Shown here: in pieces, positions 11,872 through 23,529 of the stretch
How positions within the stretch are numbered: position 1 is the stretch's first letter
How the letters are laid out: every line of letters starts with the position of its first letter
Assembly: GCA_035771175.1 (NCBI GenBank)
Contig: CM069597.1
Coordinates: forward strand, 11,629,001-11,693,000
DNA from: Paratinospora sagittata
Taxonomy: Eukaryota > Streptophyta > Magnoliopsida > Ranunculales > Menispermaceae
Direction: 5' to 3'
DNA: 64,000 nucleotides
Made by a program: the position numbers and the translations under genes
The notes under the pieces: model-generated
What the model was told of the DNA's origin: nothing
The model's database searches: none
What the model saw: the letters and a program-made list of their open reading frames with translations, nothing else

Positions 11872-12700
11872 CAGTGGTGGTGTATGAGTTGGATTAGGTT
11901 GGGTTGGAATGAGTAGGTTTAAGGTCAAAATCTAACCTAACTCAAATAATTTAAATTACTAAATTAAAAATTTAACCCAACTCAATCTATCCTCTAACCC
12001 AATCCAAATAGTTTGAGTTCGATTTGAGTCAGGTCGGTAGATCGAATTGGACTTTGGCCTAATTTTGATAACTTCGAATAATAATTTACAAAATAATTGT
12101 TACAAAGCAAATTATAGTAGCTTTTTTTATTCAATATTTACAGTATACTATTACAATAGCTTAGATTGGTGATTATGAAACTCATGCTCATGATGATGAT
12201 TCAATTCTCTTGTTAGTTTATATCTTTAAAACTTGATATGAATATAACTTGTTACAGGGGCTCATTTTTACATTGTTAAAAAGTGCTAATAATTAAACAC
12301 TGAAAATTTTTATCGAATAGTTGAAAAAATACGCATAAAAACGGATAAAATATAATAAATAAAAGACACAAGTACTCGATCAAGCTAAAAAAGATACAAA
12401 AAAAATTAAAAAAAATTAATTTTAAGTTATTATAATTGTTAAGCTCCGCATTAGTACGTTTTTTTTTAATTACTAAAATTTTAAATTATAAATATATAAT
12501 TATAAAATTTGTAAAATTTATGATTTTAAGACTAATATTAAAATTTGATTATTTTATTTTTTATAATTTAAACTCGTGACTTAATCTAAACAAATTAGAT
12601 TAAATATTTTAAAATTTAATTTAACTTAAACTATCTATTTAATCCAATCTAAAAGATTGGGTTAGGTTCGGTTGACGAATAACCTACTTTCCACCGTTAA
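11872..12700. mobile_element. Probable MITE with GGTTGGGTT ends
   Basis: Subterminal GGATTAGGTTGGGTTGG near 11890 is mirrored by CCAATCTAAAAGATTGGGTT...GGTTCGGTTG near 12645-12675, around an AT-rich centre. Termini and target duplication are not resolved. Confidence 0.4.
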
Positions 12701-12998
12701 AACCGTAATATTGATTAAAAAAAAAAAATCATAATAGCGGCGGATTGTGGAGTGCTTCCGGGTCGCAAGTTGCAATCGTCGGTTCACCTTGAAAACGCCT
12801 CTCAGCTCTTCCTATTTCTTCCTTATTTCCTTCTTCTGCGAGTTTCTTGACTTTTTTGCTCTCATTTATCTCTCTATAGGAATTAATGCCATAATTTTCG
12901 TTCCCATTTACTGCTAGTATCGTCTGAAGACCCAAATTTCTTGGATTTCAAGAGACAATTAAACTCAGAAAGGGTAAGAAGAGAAACATAGAAGAGAG

Positions 12999-14762
12999 AT
13001 GTGGAGATCAAGGGGTCTAGAATTGATAAAACGCGGCATCTCGTCACCGGCTAAAAGGCGGCAGCAGCAGCATTTGGGGCTAACCAGAGCAGCGTTGTTC
13101 TCCGTAGATGCATCTTCAGGCAATAATAATAATAATAATAATAATAATAAGGGTGATGACGATGGGTCGGGGGGAGAAAGAGGGGGCGTATCGTTGTCGG
13201 AGGCGAAGAAGCTGCTGAGATTGGTGAATGTGGAGGCTTTGAAGAGGAAACTTTGTATGGACGGTAACGAGGTGATTAGGTATTCGGAGTTAATTATAGC
13301 TTGCCAGAGCATGGGTGTGTCTAGATCTACTGATGACGCTGCTGCTTTTGCCAAAGTGCTTGACGAGGCTGGCGTTATTCTTATGTTCAGAGACAAGGTT
13401 TATCTTCACCCTGGTAAGGTAAGGCTATTTTATTTCCTTTCAGTTTCTACCACCACCCTTCTTGAATTGTTGCAAGATCTTATTGGGAAATAGAGGGCAA
13501 TGAAATAAATGAATTATAAGTTGGATTGGTTGGTTGGTTGGTAGGTGAATGATTTCTGATCTCATTTACTACTTCCTGGGTTTCCCACATCTCAAATCAT
13601 TGAGTTTTTTCATATTTCCATTTCCCCCTAATCTCATTTGGCTATTGAAGAAATTGGGTTGCTGATAGAGGATAGAATGAGGATAATAACTTGTGCTTCA
13701 CCAAATTAGATAGATTCATTTACAGAATTGCAGTGGCAAGCAAGTTCATGGTGATCCCATCAATTCTGCTGTTCTATACACCTTCTGATTTGCCTGGATT
13801 TGCACTTCCCCATCCTTAATAAATTGATGGCTAAATTATCAATTGATCAACCATGCGTTTGTTCGTGATTCAGATCAGTCTTCTGTACCTGAAAATTCAA
13901 AGACAAAGAAAACACATCTAATTAGTCATATTTAAAAACAATTTTCGAGAATTTTACTAAGAAAACAAAATGCAGTTGGGTATTTGTGGACCAAAATAAT
14001 AGTTTCACATCGGATAGGAGTGAGTTCATAGCATAGAATATAAGTTGAGATTTTACCCTTGTTAGTACCAAGGCCTTTTGGAGTAAAACCCTGGGCCTCA
14101 AGGTGGCTTAATTTGGGGAAATTATCGATTTTAGCTGAGATTCAGACCTACTCAACAATTATGCCTTAGAATAAACAAACCCCCTATTTCAATTCATCTT
14201 CATTGTTCATAATTATTCAAAATTCTATAATTTGTTTCCCTTTTTATTATTTCAGGTGGTTGATTCAGTGAGAAAAGCAGTGCCTCTTGCTCTATCACCT
14301 GAAGATGATCCAAGAAGAGATGAACTAGGGATGCTGCAGAAGAAGAAGAAAGAGATAGACATGGTTGCTCACAAGCAGGTGCGCCGCATATTAGGAGCAG
14401 GTCTAGGCTTCTCATTGGCACAAATAGGAGTCTTCTTCCGCCTAACATTCTGGGATTTCTCATGGGATATCATGGAGCCAGTAGCCTTCTTTATCACCAG
14501 TTCTGGCCTTGTAATCGGATATAGCTATTTCTTGTTCACATCAAAGGATCCTACATACCAAGACTTGAGGAAGAGACTGTTCGTGTTAAGGCAGAGAAAG
14601 CTGTACAAGAAAATGAATTTTGATATTGATAGATTCCTGGAGTTGCAGTGTCAATGCAATTCGCCTTTGGATTCCGTCTTCATTTCCAAAGGAAGAAGAA
14701 ATTTTGTGGATTTAGAGTTAGAGGAAGATGGTGTTCACACGGATCGGCCTTCTGGCGTGTAG
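12999..14762 (+). CDS. Mitochondrial calcium uniporter protein (MCU family), two exons
   Basis: This is a pore-forming subunit of the mitochondrial inner-membrane Ca2+ uniporter. Exon 1 is 12999-13418 (140 codons) and exon 2 is 14256-14762, joined in phase 0 across a GT-AG intron of 837 bp, giving 308 residues. That is close to the roughly 300-350 of plant MCU proteins. The N-terminus (MWRSRGLELIKRG) is basic and Ser/Arg-rich, as expected for a mitochondrial presequence. Exon 2 has the pore motif WDIMEP at residues 210-215, between two hydrophobic segments (about 186-204 and 215-235), with coiled-coil-prone charged stretches before and after. The start ATG is the first in frame before the presequence. 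A run of nine Asn lies in the presequence region. The gene appears intact; nothing suggests linkage to its neighbours. Confidence 0.95.
13119..13149 (+). repeat. In-frame (AAT)n microsatellite in MCU exon 1
   Basis: Nine consecutive AAT codons give poly-Asn followed by an acidic/Gly stretch. It is in the presequence and linker region, outside the pore domain. Confidence 0.95.
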
Positions 14763-15536
14763 ATTAGTCTTTCAAGCAAGTAAAGAATGATGCAGATGAA
14801 ACTGGTATTTGTGTTCTAATCCAAGTTTTATACTAACAGGATTGATATATAGTCATCAATTTTTGAGAGGCACGGCATGTGAGTTTAATTCATGTCGTTC
14901 CCAATTATGATGAGCTTTTTGTTGCATCGGTAATCTTTAATATACTTTGTGATCTATACCTAATTTTGTGCTAATTAATGAAAATTTCTATTTTTTTTTT
15001 TTTAATATTGACATTGCACATTCTTGGCTCCCAGATGCATCCTAATCCTACTGTTGGTTGAATGCCAGATGAGAGAATTGGTTAAATGTTTTATGAGGTT
15101 TAATTGATGAATGCATACATGACTCTACTTCTATAAGTGCTACATGGATACCAAATCCCTACTTAGAATACTAGTTAACAAGATTAAGTGCCACCATGAC
15201 CAATAAGGTTATCTTTGGTTTGGGCGCTAGTACCCTTGTTCGGTTGGCCTCATTGCCAATTTTGTTAAGCATTACTGCCCAAATTATACTGTGTTTGTGC
15301 TTGAGTTGTTAGCGGGACTTGACCTCGCTTAACTTTTTGTTGGCCCCTCGAGTCTACTTAGTAGTTGTAAGGTCGGCATGTGCCCCTGATTCTGATAAAA
15401 TTAATCTTAGTTGTACTTTTGGTTTGTACCTCTACTTGGTTAAATTTTGTAATGTTTTTTTATTTTTATTTTTTAGTGAGAAGAATCAGGATTTTGCATG
15501 AAATATAAGTGCATTACAACCTACGAATAAGAATAT
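14763..15536 (+). other. MCU 3' flank; no other gene seen
   Basis: It presumably contains the MCU 3' UTR. No convincing poly(A) signal was chosen. A poly-T run occurs at 14991-15003. No other gene or element is recognised before the LTR at 15537. Confidence 0.5.
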
Positions 15537-15756
15537 TGTCACACCCAAAATCAATCATTTTGAAGTCATAATCAAAATCCTAATAAAGCACATGTGTTAT
15601 GCCAAAAGAGGGAGAGGACCCGAGATTTGCCCAAACATAACAAAAGAGAACCAAGGAAATAAAATGAAGAAAATTACTTCAGTCACGACAGGAACTGATA
15701 CCTCAGCAACGGCCGAGGCCCCACACCTTGGCCATAGTTGGAGCCATACTCACGGC

Positions 15757-16404
15757 CAAGGTTCAAGATTTCGACTTCGCCCTACACTTCGATATTTAAA
15801 AATCGGAGTTAATTCGGAAAAGTTCGAGAAGTCTTGGAGAATTATTGTAAAAATTCGCCAACTTGGAGAAGTTTAAATTTTTTTTATATAGATGTTAAAA
15901 TATGCATAATTACTGTTAGAAATGATGAAAACAAACATAAATAGATACTTTTAATATATAAAAGTATAAATATAATAGTTTGAAATATGTGTTTTTACAT
16001 TAATAATGTTTAACGCACATCGCACATGTTATGAATTTTATATTATTTACTTGTATCCAAGGATCGAAAATTCGATTTCGACTTGACTTCGGTCACTTGA
16101 AAATTAAAATTTAGAATTAATTCGGAGAAGTTTAATTTTATTGATGAAATAACATTTGTTTTACTTTTCTATTGAATTTCATCAAATTTTGTTGAATTTT
16201 ATCGAATTTTATCCAATTTTTTGTCGTATTTTTGTATTTTTGAATTGAAAAATAGAAATTTTATTAAAGTTTATCAAATTTTATCGAATTATTTCGGCGA
16301 ATTTTTACATTTTTTATTTTACATCCATTTTGCACTTCGATGGTAAAAAAAAAGGGAAATAATTCGTAGAAGTTCGCCGAATTTCGAAATTTTTTTGAAC
16401 TATG
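15757..16404 (+). mobile_element. hAT MITE, family A copy 1
   Basis: 648 bp. It starts CAAGGTTCAAGATTTCG and ends TTTTTTTGAACTATG. The 8-bp target duplication is CTCACGGC (15749-15756) / CTCCCGGC (16405-16412), 7 of 8 identical. CA(A/T)GG ends and 8-bp duplications are hAT features. A second element-like start lies inside at about 16055, so this copy may be rearranged. No coding capacity. Confidence 0.85.
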
Positions 16405-16449
16405 CTCCCGGCCATGGCCAAGACACCCTACCTCAGCCATGGCCGAGAC

Positions 16450-16881
16450 TAGGGGTGGCAATTCAGGCCATTTAGCCCGGCCTGGCTTGGTTTCTTCGGG
16501 CCTAGTAATAATCAGGCCTGGCCGGACCAACATTAAAAAGCCTTGGCCCAAACTCAACCCAAAAATATATGGACCGGGCCTTTGGGTCGTGCCTTTGGAC
16601 CGGGCTTTTAGACTACAAATATAACTAAATATATTTTAAGGTTAGATAAGTTACAATAAAATATAAATTTTAGTTAAATAATTAAATAAAACATACAAAT
16701 TAAAAATATTATTTACTTAATTTATCTTTAATATGTATTAATTTATTCTAAATGAATTAGTTTATGTATGTAATTGGATAATATCTTTTTTTCTTTCATA
16801 ATTTTAGCTCAACCCTTATTATAATTTAGTTAAATTTATTATATATTTATATCTAGCCCTACTACATACTTTTAGATTTGG

Positions 16882-16961
<80 letters not shown>

Positions 16962-17136
16962 TTATGTATGTATGTATAATCGGGCTCAATCTTCAGTTCA
17001 AGTGATCTCAAACCCGTCCAATAAGTTTTGGGACCAGGCCGAGCCGGCCGGTGTAATAGTCGAGCCAGGGTTTGGACCGGGCCATTTATAACGGGCCTGG
17101 TTAGGCCCTTGGGCCTCGAGCCAAATTGTCACCCTA
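16450..17136. mobile_element. hAT MITE (TAGGGGTG type) with perfect TSD
   Basis: 687 bp. Ends are TAGGGGTGGCAATT and AATTGTCACCCTA, with a perfect 8-bp target duplication GCCGAGAC (16442-16449 and 17137-17144). Subterminal GGGCCTGG-type motifs lie at both ends, and an AT-rich middle holds a long TA microsatellite. No coding capacity. Confidence 0.9.
16883..16977. repeat. (TA)n(TATG)n microsatellite
   Basis: About 65 bp of TA is followed by TATG repeats, inside the MITE at 16450-17136. Confidence 0.95.
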
Positions 17137-17345
17137 GCCGAGACATCATACATCGGCCATGATTGAGGCACCGCACCTCGGTCCTAATTGAGGCCCCACA
17201 CCTTGGCCATGGTCGAGACACCATGCCTCGGCCACGACTGAGGCACACGATGCCTCGACAACGGTCGAAGCCCCTTGGCTCAGCATAGGCCTAGGTCCCA
17301 CGCCTTGGCCATGGGCGAGTCCCCACTCTTCGGCCATGAGAGAAG

Positions 17346-17515
17346 GGGCTTTTAACTTGATTGCCACAAAAAATTAAAAAAATTATCCAAATGTCACTGA
17401 AATAGAAATAATGACCCATTTGCCATAAGTTGACCAGTCAATGCCGAGTCAATAAATAATGTGGCGCCATGTGGATTTAGATATGTTGACTGGGTGCTAC
17501 CAGGATTTCCAAAGA
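17346..17515 (+). repeat. MULE left terminal inverted repeat
   Basis: It starts GGGCTTTTAACTTGATTG. The core 'AATAATGACCCATTTGCC' through 'AGTTGACCAGTCAA' is matched base for base in the right end. Similarity fades after 'AGGATTT'. Confidence 0.9.
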
Positions 17516-17560
17516 GAAGACGTCTTCCCAAAAGACGCCTTCATGAGAAGATGCCTTTAG
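17516..17560. repeat. MULE left subterminal AAGACGYCTT motifs
   Basis: AGACGTCTT, AAGACGCCTT and AAGATGCCTT occur within 40 bp just inside the left inverted repeat. Related motifs lie at the same place on the right (25679-25760). They are candidate transposase-binding sites, by position only. Confidence 0.6.
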
Positions 17561-17654
17561 TAAAAAAAACTTTTTGTACCAATCAGAAGACACCTTCGAT
17601 ACAATTTTTATTTTTTTTGTACTTGCATCATTCATTCGAGTATGGGAACGAGAT

Positions 17655-18630
17655 TTTTTTTACCGGACCACTTTGAGCGAGTCCAAAGACCCTCCCACGA
17701 ACCCCCGGAGGCGACGAAACTCCGCTCCCATGCCCTGGAGAATTTGTGACCACCTTCCAGAAATTAAGTTTTTTAAAAAAATCCAAGATTTTAGTAAATT
17801 GTTCGGCCTCACCGAGGCCAAACCACGAGTTTTTTTTACCAGACCACTTTGAGCGAGTTCAAATACCCTCCCACGAACCCCCGTAGGCGACGAAACCCCA
17901 TTCCTATGCCCTGATAAATTTTTACCACCCCTCTGAAAATCAAGTTCTTTAGAGAAAATCGAAGATTAGTAAACTCTTCGGCCTCACCGAGGCCAAACCA
18001 CTTTGAGCAAGTCTAAATACCCTCCTACGAATCTCTAGAGGTGACAGAACCTTGTTCTCATGCCCCAGTGAATTTTTGACCCCCCCTTCCGGAAATCAAG
18101 TTTTTTAGAAAAATTGAAGATTTTAGTAAATTATTCGGCCTCACCGAGACCAAACCACGGAGTTTCTTTTACCGGACCACTTTGAGCGAGTCCAAATACC
18201 CTCCCACGAACCCCCGAAGGCAACGGAACTCCACTCCCATGACTCGGTAATTTTTGACTTCCCTTTGAAAATCAAATTCTTTAGAAAAATCAAAGATTTT
18301 AGTAAACTTTTCGGCCTCACCGAGGTCAAACCACAGAGTTTTTTTATCATACCACTTTAAGTGTGTCCAAATACCCTCCCACGAATCCCCGAAGGCTACG
18401 AAACCCTACTCTCATGCCCCGGTGAATTTTTGATCCCCCCCTCCGGAAATCAAGTTTTTTAGAAAAATCAAAGATTTTACTAAACTTTCGGCCAAACCAT
18501 GGGGTTTGTTTTTACCAAACCACTTTGAGTGAGTCCAAATACCCTCCCACGAACCCCTGAAGGCGACGGAACTCCGCTCCCATGCCCCTATCCTCCAGAA
18601 ATCAAGTTCTTTAGAAAAATGAAGATTTTA
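17655..18630. repeat. Satellite-like tandem array, about 170 bp x 6
   Basis: The landmark ACCACTTTGAG recurs near 17668, 17843, 17997, 18177, 18351 and 18520, a spacing of 154-180 bp. Each unit contains ACCCTCCCACGAAYCCC, a YTTCCGG/AAATCAAGTT stretch and TTCGGCCTCACCGAGG. The reverse complement matches the array at 35190-35672. It lies inside the MULE, internal to the left inverted repeat. Confidence 0.9.
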
Positions 18631-18649
18631 GTGAACTATTTTGATGAAC

Positions 18650-18803
18650 AAATTTTACTGAATTAAATTAGCAAGTGTATATATATGTTGACTGCAACAT
18701 TATCAAAACATATACAAGGTAATTCTGGTGAAAAAATGTACTGAATTGAAATAGCAAGTATAAATACATGTTGACTACAACATTATCAAAACATATACAA
18801 AAA
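18650..18803. repeat. Direct duplication of about 65 bp
   Basis: 'TAGCAAGT...ATGTTGACT' followed by 'CAACATTATCAAAACATATA' occurs at about 18668-18716 and again at about 18751-18801, with few changes. Confidence 0.85.
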
Positions 18804-18818
18804 CGATAAAACAAGCTG

Positions 18819-21130
18819 TCAATCAGTGCCACATATTGGCCATTTATGTTGTTTGTTGCAAAGGCTCACAGCTGGCTCAACATTATCTGAAGGTCCTGGA
18901 ATATGTGGTGTTGGATCATTGTTAACGAGCATAGTAGATATGTGTTCATCCTCATGATCGTGGTCGTCACGCTCATCATGCGCCTCAGTAACCATATCTA
19001 CTATAAATACACCTCCCAAGCCTTGCCTTCGCCTTATCCTTGGCATTTGGTTTCCTCTACATATCCAAGTTCCCTCTTGATTCCAATTTCTCCCTAGGTA
19101 AAGGTCAATATTTTGGTAACCCTCTTCACCCAACGTTGGATTGTCCTCGAATGAAGTAACTGTCATATCAATCTCAATATGTGTTCTTGCGTCGCCAAAA
19201 GTGGAAGGATCCCGTTGCGATGGTGACATTCGTGAATGGATCCACTCGACTGGAAGGAGTAGTGGGACTCTGATGGTGTGTTGACGATGGTCCTTTTATT
19301 GTGTCCCCTCTGACCATGTAATATGCCTGTATCGTTTGTAGCGCAGTCATTGAAATCCTCTCAATGTCCGTCAAAGCAGTTATATCATTAACCCGATTGC
19401 GCAAATTGACTTGAGCCATGTTGCAAACCTAAATACTAAAAAATTTCATAAGTTAGACAAAATAACTATCGTTAGTAATATGCAAAAACGTGAATTGAAA
19501 AATGTATTTTCTTTCCAAGCAATCGATAGTTGCGCCACTTTCAGTCATATACCTCCGAGTTATTGATCGGTACCAAATCATGTATGGGTCATTGTACTCC
19601 ATATGTGATGAAACATTATTTTCATACACATCACCAACTGCCAAGTTTTTTGCACAGCGCTCCCATTCGTCAACATAATATATGTGTTTTTGAATCCAAT
19701 CATTATCACATTGGCCCCTCATATCACAGTTGTGAACGTCAACACTGGTGTCACATGGCTCCGGAATCACTTGTCTCATGCCAGATTGACGCAACACTCA
19801 ATCTGGCCAATGGAACTCAACTATGGCAAAACAAATTAGTGAAGAAACAATGTGCCAAATGTGTCGCCTGTGATTGCTATAATCTGGCAATGCATCAATC
19901 AAATCATCGATATATGGAGTCCACCTGACCTGTACATGCACTGTTCCTAACGTCAAAACTGAGAAATCATGCAACACTTGAATTAAGCAATACATGTGTG
20001 TAAATTGTTTGGAATATTGTACCTCTTGAAGACCTTTGTTGTCTAAGGCCTCTCTATATTTATTCAACACATGCGTTGAGATCTCTTTCTTTACCAACGC
20101 GTATCTCCACCTGCAAATGTTAACGACAAATTAATAAATGTTAACGATGAATGTTAAAAGGGAAGTGTAAAGGTGAATCAAGTAGAAATTAACCCATTTG
20201 CCAATGGTGGTGGTGGCAAAATATGTGCATATGGACCAGCATGATCCTCGCGAGGAATGTTGCATCTCCGTAGAGCCAAATATGGAAATCTATCCCAAGC
20301 TTATAGTTATACCAGGACCAGTGCTCCCAAAACACCTCGCTTGTCATAATCAATGGCACGTCATATCTGACAATTTAGCCATGCTAACACTGCACTGCCC
20401 CACGCGTAAGTGCCAGCCACATCAAAGTCCGCAAGAGGAGGCATAACACATAAATGTACAAGATTGTTTGACTGGTCTGACAACAAGCCACCTCCAATCA
20501 GCTACAAAATGTAGGTTTGTGCATACTGTTGTATTTGAATTTTCGTCGCTTCTTCAAGTAAGTTAAGAACTCTTTCTCCAATAGTGACTAGACTCAGTCG
20601 TCCCCCGCATCTTTCTTTCCCCTCCGGCATGAACCAGAGTAACTCAGCGCATAAAACCCCATAATCAAGGTTGGTCGATCCCGTCACTGGTAGACCATCG
20701 ACCCGCAACCCCAATTGCACCTCTACATCTTGGAGTGTAATAGTCGCCTCTCTGACTGTTAGGTGGAAGGTATGAGTCTCTTGACGCCAACGCTCAATGA
20801 AGGCAGTAATTAAGTGTCAATCCAACTGAATAAATCCAACACGTGCTACCCCATAAAAACCAGCTCCCTACAAGTATGGAATAATACGTGGGTCTAGTGG
20901 AAGTGTGCGATGGACCACGACATCCCTACGTCGGCAATCAACTCTTTCACTGGCTGTAGGAAAAAAAATAAAAGTTATATAGTCAATGACAAACTTTGTA
21001 AAAAAGGAGTTGATTAAATATCAAAATAAAAGTCGAGTACCTCTCCATCCCATATGGGACCAAATCGATGACGGGCCTACAAAGTCAGTGCTGATGGATT
21101 TAAAGGACCTAGATCCGTCTAACCTAGATG
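18819..21130 (-). pseudogene. Plant mobile domain (PMD-C-like) gene of the MULE, decayed
   Basis: Read on the minus strand from about 21130, this follows the plant-mobile-domain fold, a plant family found both in host silencing/meristem proteins and in transposons. About 20970-20780 reads PLDPRIIPYL, then GAGFYGVARVGFIQLD and [12 protein letters not shown]. 20720-20502 reads [15 protein letters not shown]. 20097-19798 reads RWTPYIDDLIDALPDYS and IVEFHWPD. 19797-19453 reads RQSGMRQVIPEPCDTS and YNDPYMIWYRSITRR. 19229-18819 is an acidic tail. At least two stops interrupt the first block (near 20876 and 20818), and several breaks could be introns or frameshifts. It lies downstream of the transposase on the same strand within one element. 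Its role in transposition is unknown. Confidence 0.85.
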
Positions 21131-21289
21131 AAGTAACATTACATTTAATTAGCGCATATTAACATTGAAGAGGGTAAGAAATAACACTACATGACAAAGT
21201 TGATCCAAAAGTGTCATATTACATTGCAAAAGATCATGAGACTAAAAAATTACAAAACATGAAATATATGTGAGCAAACAATAGCTTAT

Positions 21290-23520
21290 GTAGCCCCTCT
21301 ACGGAGGGCTAGACAATGTCGCATATTGAGGCCTTCGTGTCCACAATGTCCACATTTAATCTTGGAAGAGGATTCCCTTATATCCATCTCATTTCTTAGG
21401 CGTGATGACCTCGACTGGCCAGATTTACGGGCAAGAGCAGAATTAGGTATCACCGTGTACGGGTGCGAAATGGGGTGAAACTGAGGTTCATAACACTTGG
21501 AGTACTGATCGAGGTGGTACCAATGATCAATGTACTTACTAGTCACAATCGATGGAAGCGTAACGACACGCTACTTGCATGTGAGAACAAAGGATCCCAT
21601 AACATTGTCATTTGCCGCAACTGCAATGACGATCTGTTAGCCGGACGACCTGTTTGTTTCCCCATTTGTTCATGCGTGCATCCTGTATTCTGGTAACAAC
21701 CTCGAATGTCTCAAAATTTCGATTGATCAACGTAACCGTGTGGTTCCCTGCCTTAAGCCCCCACTTTCTCATTTTGTGAACGACATTCTCTATGAAAACT
21801 TCTCCTCTACTAATTGCTTGGTCTATTTCTTGTCGTCTAACAATGAACCATGCAACACATCTATAGAAGGTCAACTGCACCAATGCTATGACCGAATAAA
21901 ATCGGGTCCCCTTCAATACTCCATTGAAGTACTCTACAAAAAAAAGAGGAAAAAAATCAATTAGTAACTGCAAGCATTTTTAGTAGATTAGACAATAAAA
22001 AAAATAGCATAAACAACTCAAAGTATGTATATGCATGGACTAACCAGCCACATTAGTAGTAATCCAACCATACCCCACCCCACCATCGTAAGCCATTGTC
22101 CACCTCTCTCTCTAAGAAGGGTAATAAGATTAAACCATCTTGTCCAACCCTCTTTCTGGTGCTCTAGTTCTTTCATTGGTGCCTCAAACTTACGTGGTTG
22201 GTGTTGTGGCCCTCCTGCCTTGGTCAAATCTCTCAACTTCTCGTTATAGAACTTATCGTTGAAATTACTACGCACATGCCTCAAACGGAACCTGTGATAT
22301 GCCTCAGGCTCAGTTCACTGATTCTCTACTTTTTTAACAACACTTAATATGTCAGGGTGACGATTACTGACAAGGCAAATGTCTTCTATGTTCATCACAC
22401 TATAACGAAGCTTCTTAAGAAACCATGCCCAGTTGTCTGTATTTTCTTGATCAACAATAACAAATGCGAGAAGGAATATGTGACTGGCTACATCGATTTT
22501 CGTGGCGATGAACAACTTACCACGGTATTTTCCATATAAGTGAGTACCATTTATTTGTATGATAGGCCTACAATGCTTAAACCCCTCAATTGAGGGACCA
22601 AAAGCCCAAAAACATCGATGAAACATGGCAATACCATTGCCATCAGGTTCATAATAAACTACAAATGCGTGTGAACCTGGATTGCTAGCATTCAATGTAT
22701 CTATCTTCTTTGGGAGCAGGTTATATGATCCATCCCAATCACCAAATATCTTTTCCATCACCTTCTTTTTTGCACGCCACACTTTCCTATAATGCACATC
22801 ATATTTGTAGTTATCTTTAATGACTTGATGTAGTGTCGACATTGAAGTTGAAGGATCTCGTTTTACAATATTAAAAATCTCGTGATATATTAACTTTAAA
22901 TTCAATTGTTTATGATCTTGCAACATTTGGGAAAAGACACGTGTGTGAGAATGGACACTTTGTGATCTCAAACAACCCCGATTTCTTGAGTTTAGAAGCC
23001 CTTAGCCTCCACTGACAACCGTCTCTCCATTTCTTACACCTAATTGATCAAAAATTGGGTTCTGAATCGACTAATACATATTCATGTTGCTTGGCTATGC
23101 AATATCGCTTGACACTATGTTGCAAGTCTTTCTTATTAGGAAATGTGAGTGATCTTTTGCAAAGATCTTGTGACTCGTTCCACCCTATAGATATGCTATC
23201 ATGATTGTCTGATAATAGGGTCATAGCTTGACGATTAAGTTCCGTAAAATTTGGTGAGGAGCCTCAAAACTTGCCATGGTAGGTTGTATTATATCTCTCA
23301 TACTATGCAACTCAGTGTCTTGTGATTCGGTGTCCTCCATGCTTACCCCATTGCCATCTTCTGATAGTGGCGATGCATACATAGACCCATCATGTTCAAT
23401 TACCCTCAACAATGTATCACGCATATCAACAGAATTAGACATCTCATGTCCATTATCGTCATCACTGTCTTCATCGAGGTGTGCATTGTCGTCCTCGTAA
23501 TTGAAATCATCATTAGTCAA
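21290..23520 (-). pseudogene. mudrA-like transposase of the MULE, decayed
   Basis: On the minus strand, 23520-23221 is an acidic N-terminal linker. About 23210-22980 resembles the MuDR N-terminal DNA-binding region. 22971-22315 is the MULE transposase core (HCRPIIQINGTHLYGKY...FLLAFVIVDQEN...WFLKKLR...ICLVSNRH). 22284-22018 and 21973-21608 continue the C-terminal half (EYFNGVLKGTR, LTFYR). 21600-21290 holds the start of a SWIM zinc finger (HCSCGK) and a zinc-knuckle-type C-x2-C-x4-H-x4-C tail. Both recognisable catalytic Asp positions are Asn (INGTH for the usual DGTH; SNRH for SDRH). Frames also break near 22290, 22080 and 21610. It is therefore not an active enzyme. Confidence 0.9.
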
Positions 23521-23529
23521 ACCTACACC

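Noticed and set aside
12965..13396. A minus-strand ORF opposite MCU exon 1
   Set aside because: It mirrors the coding strand, with poly-Leu/Ser from the AAT run region; the MCU protein is clear on the plus strand.
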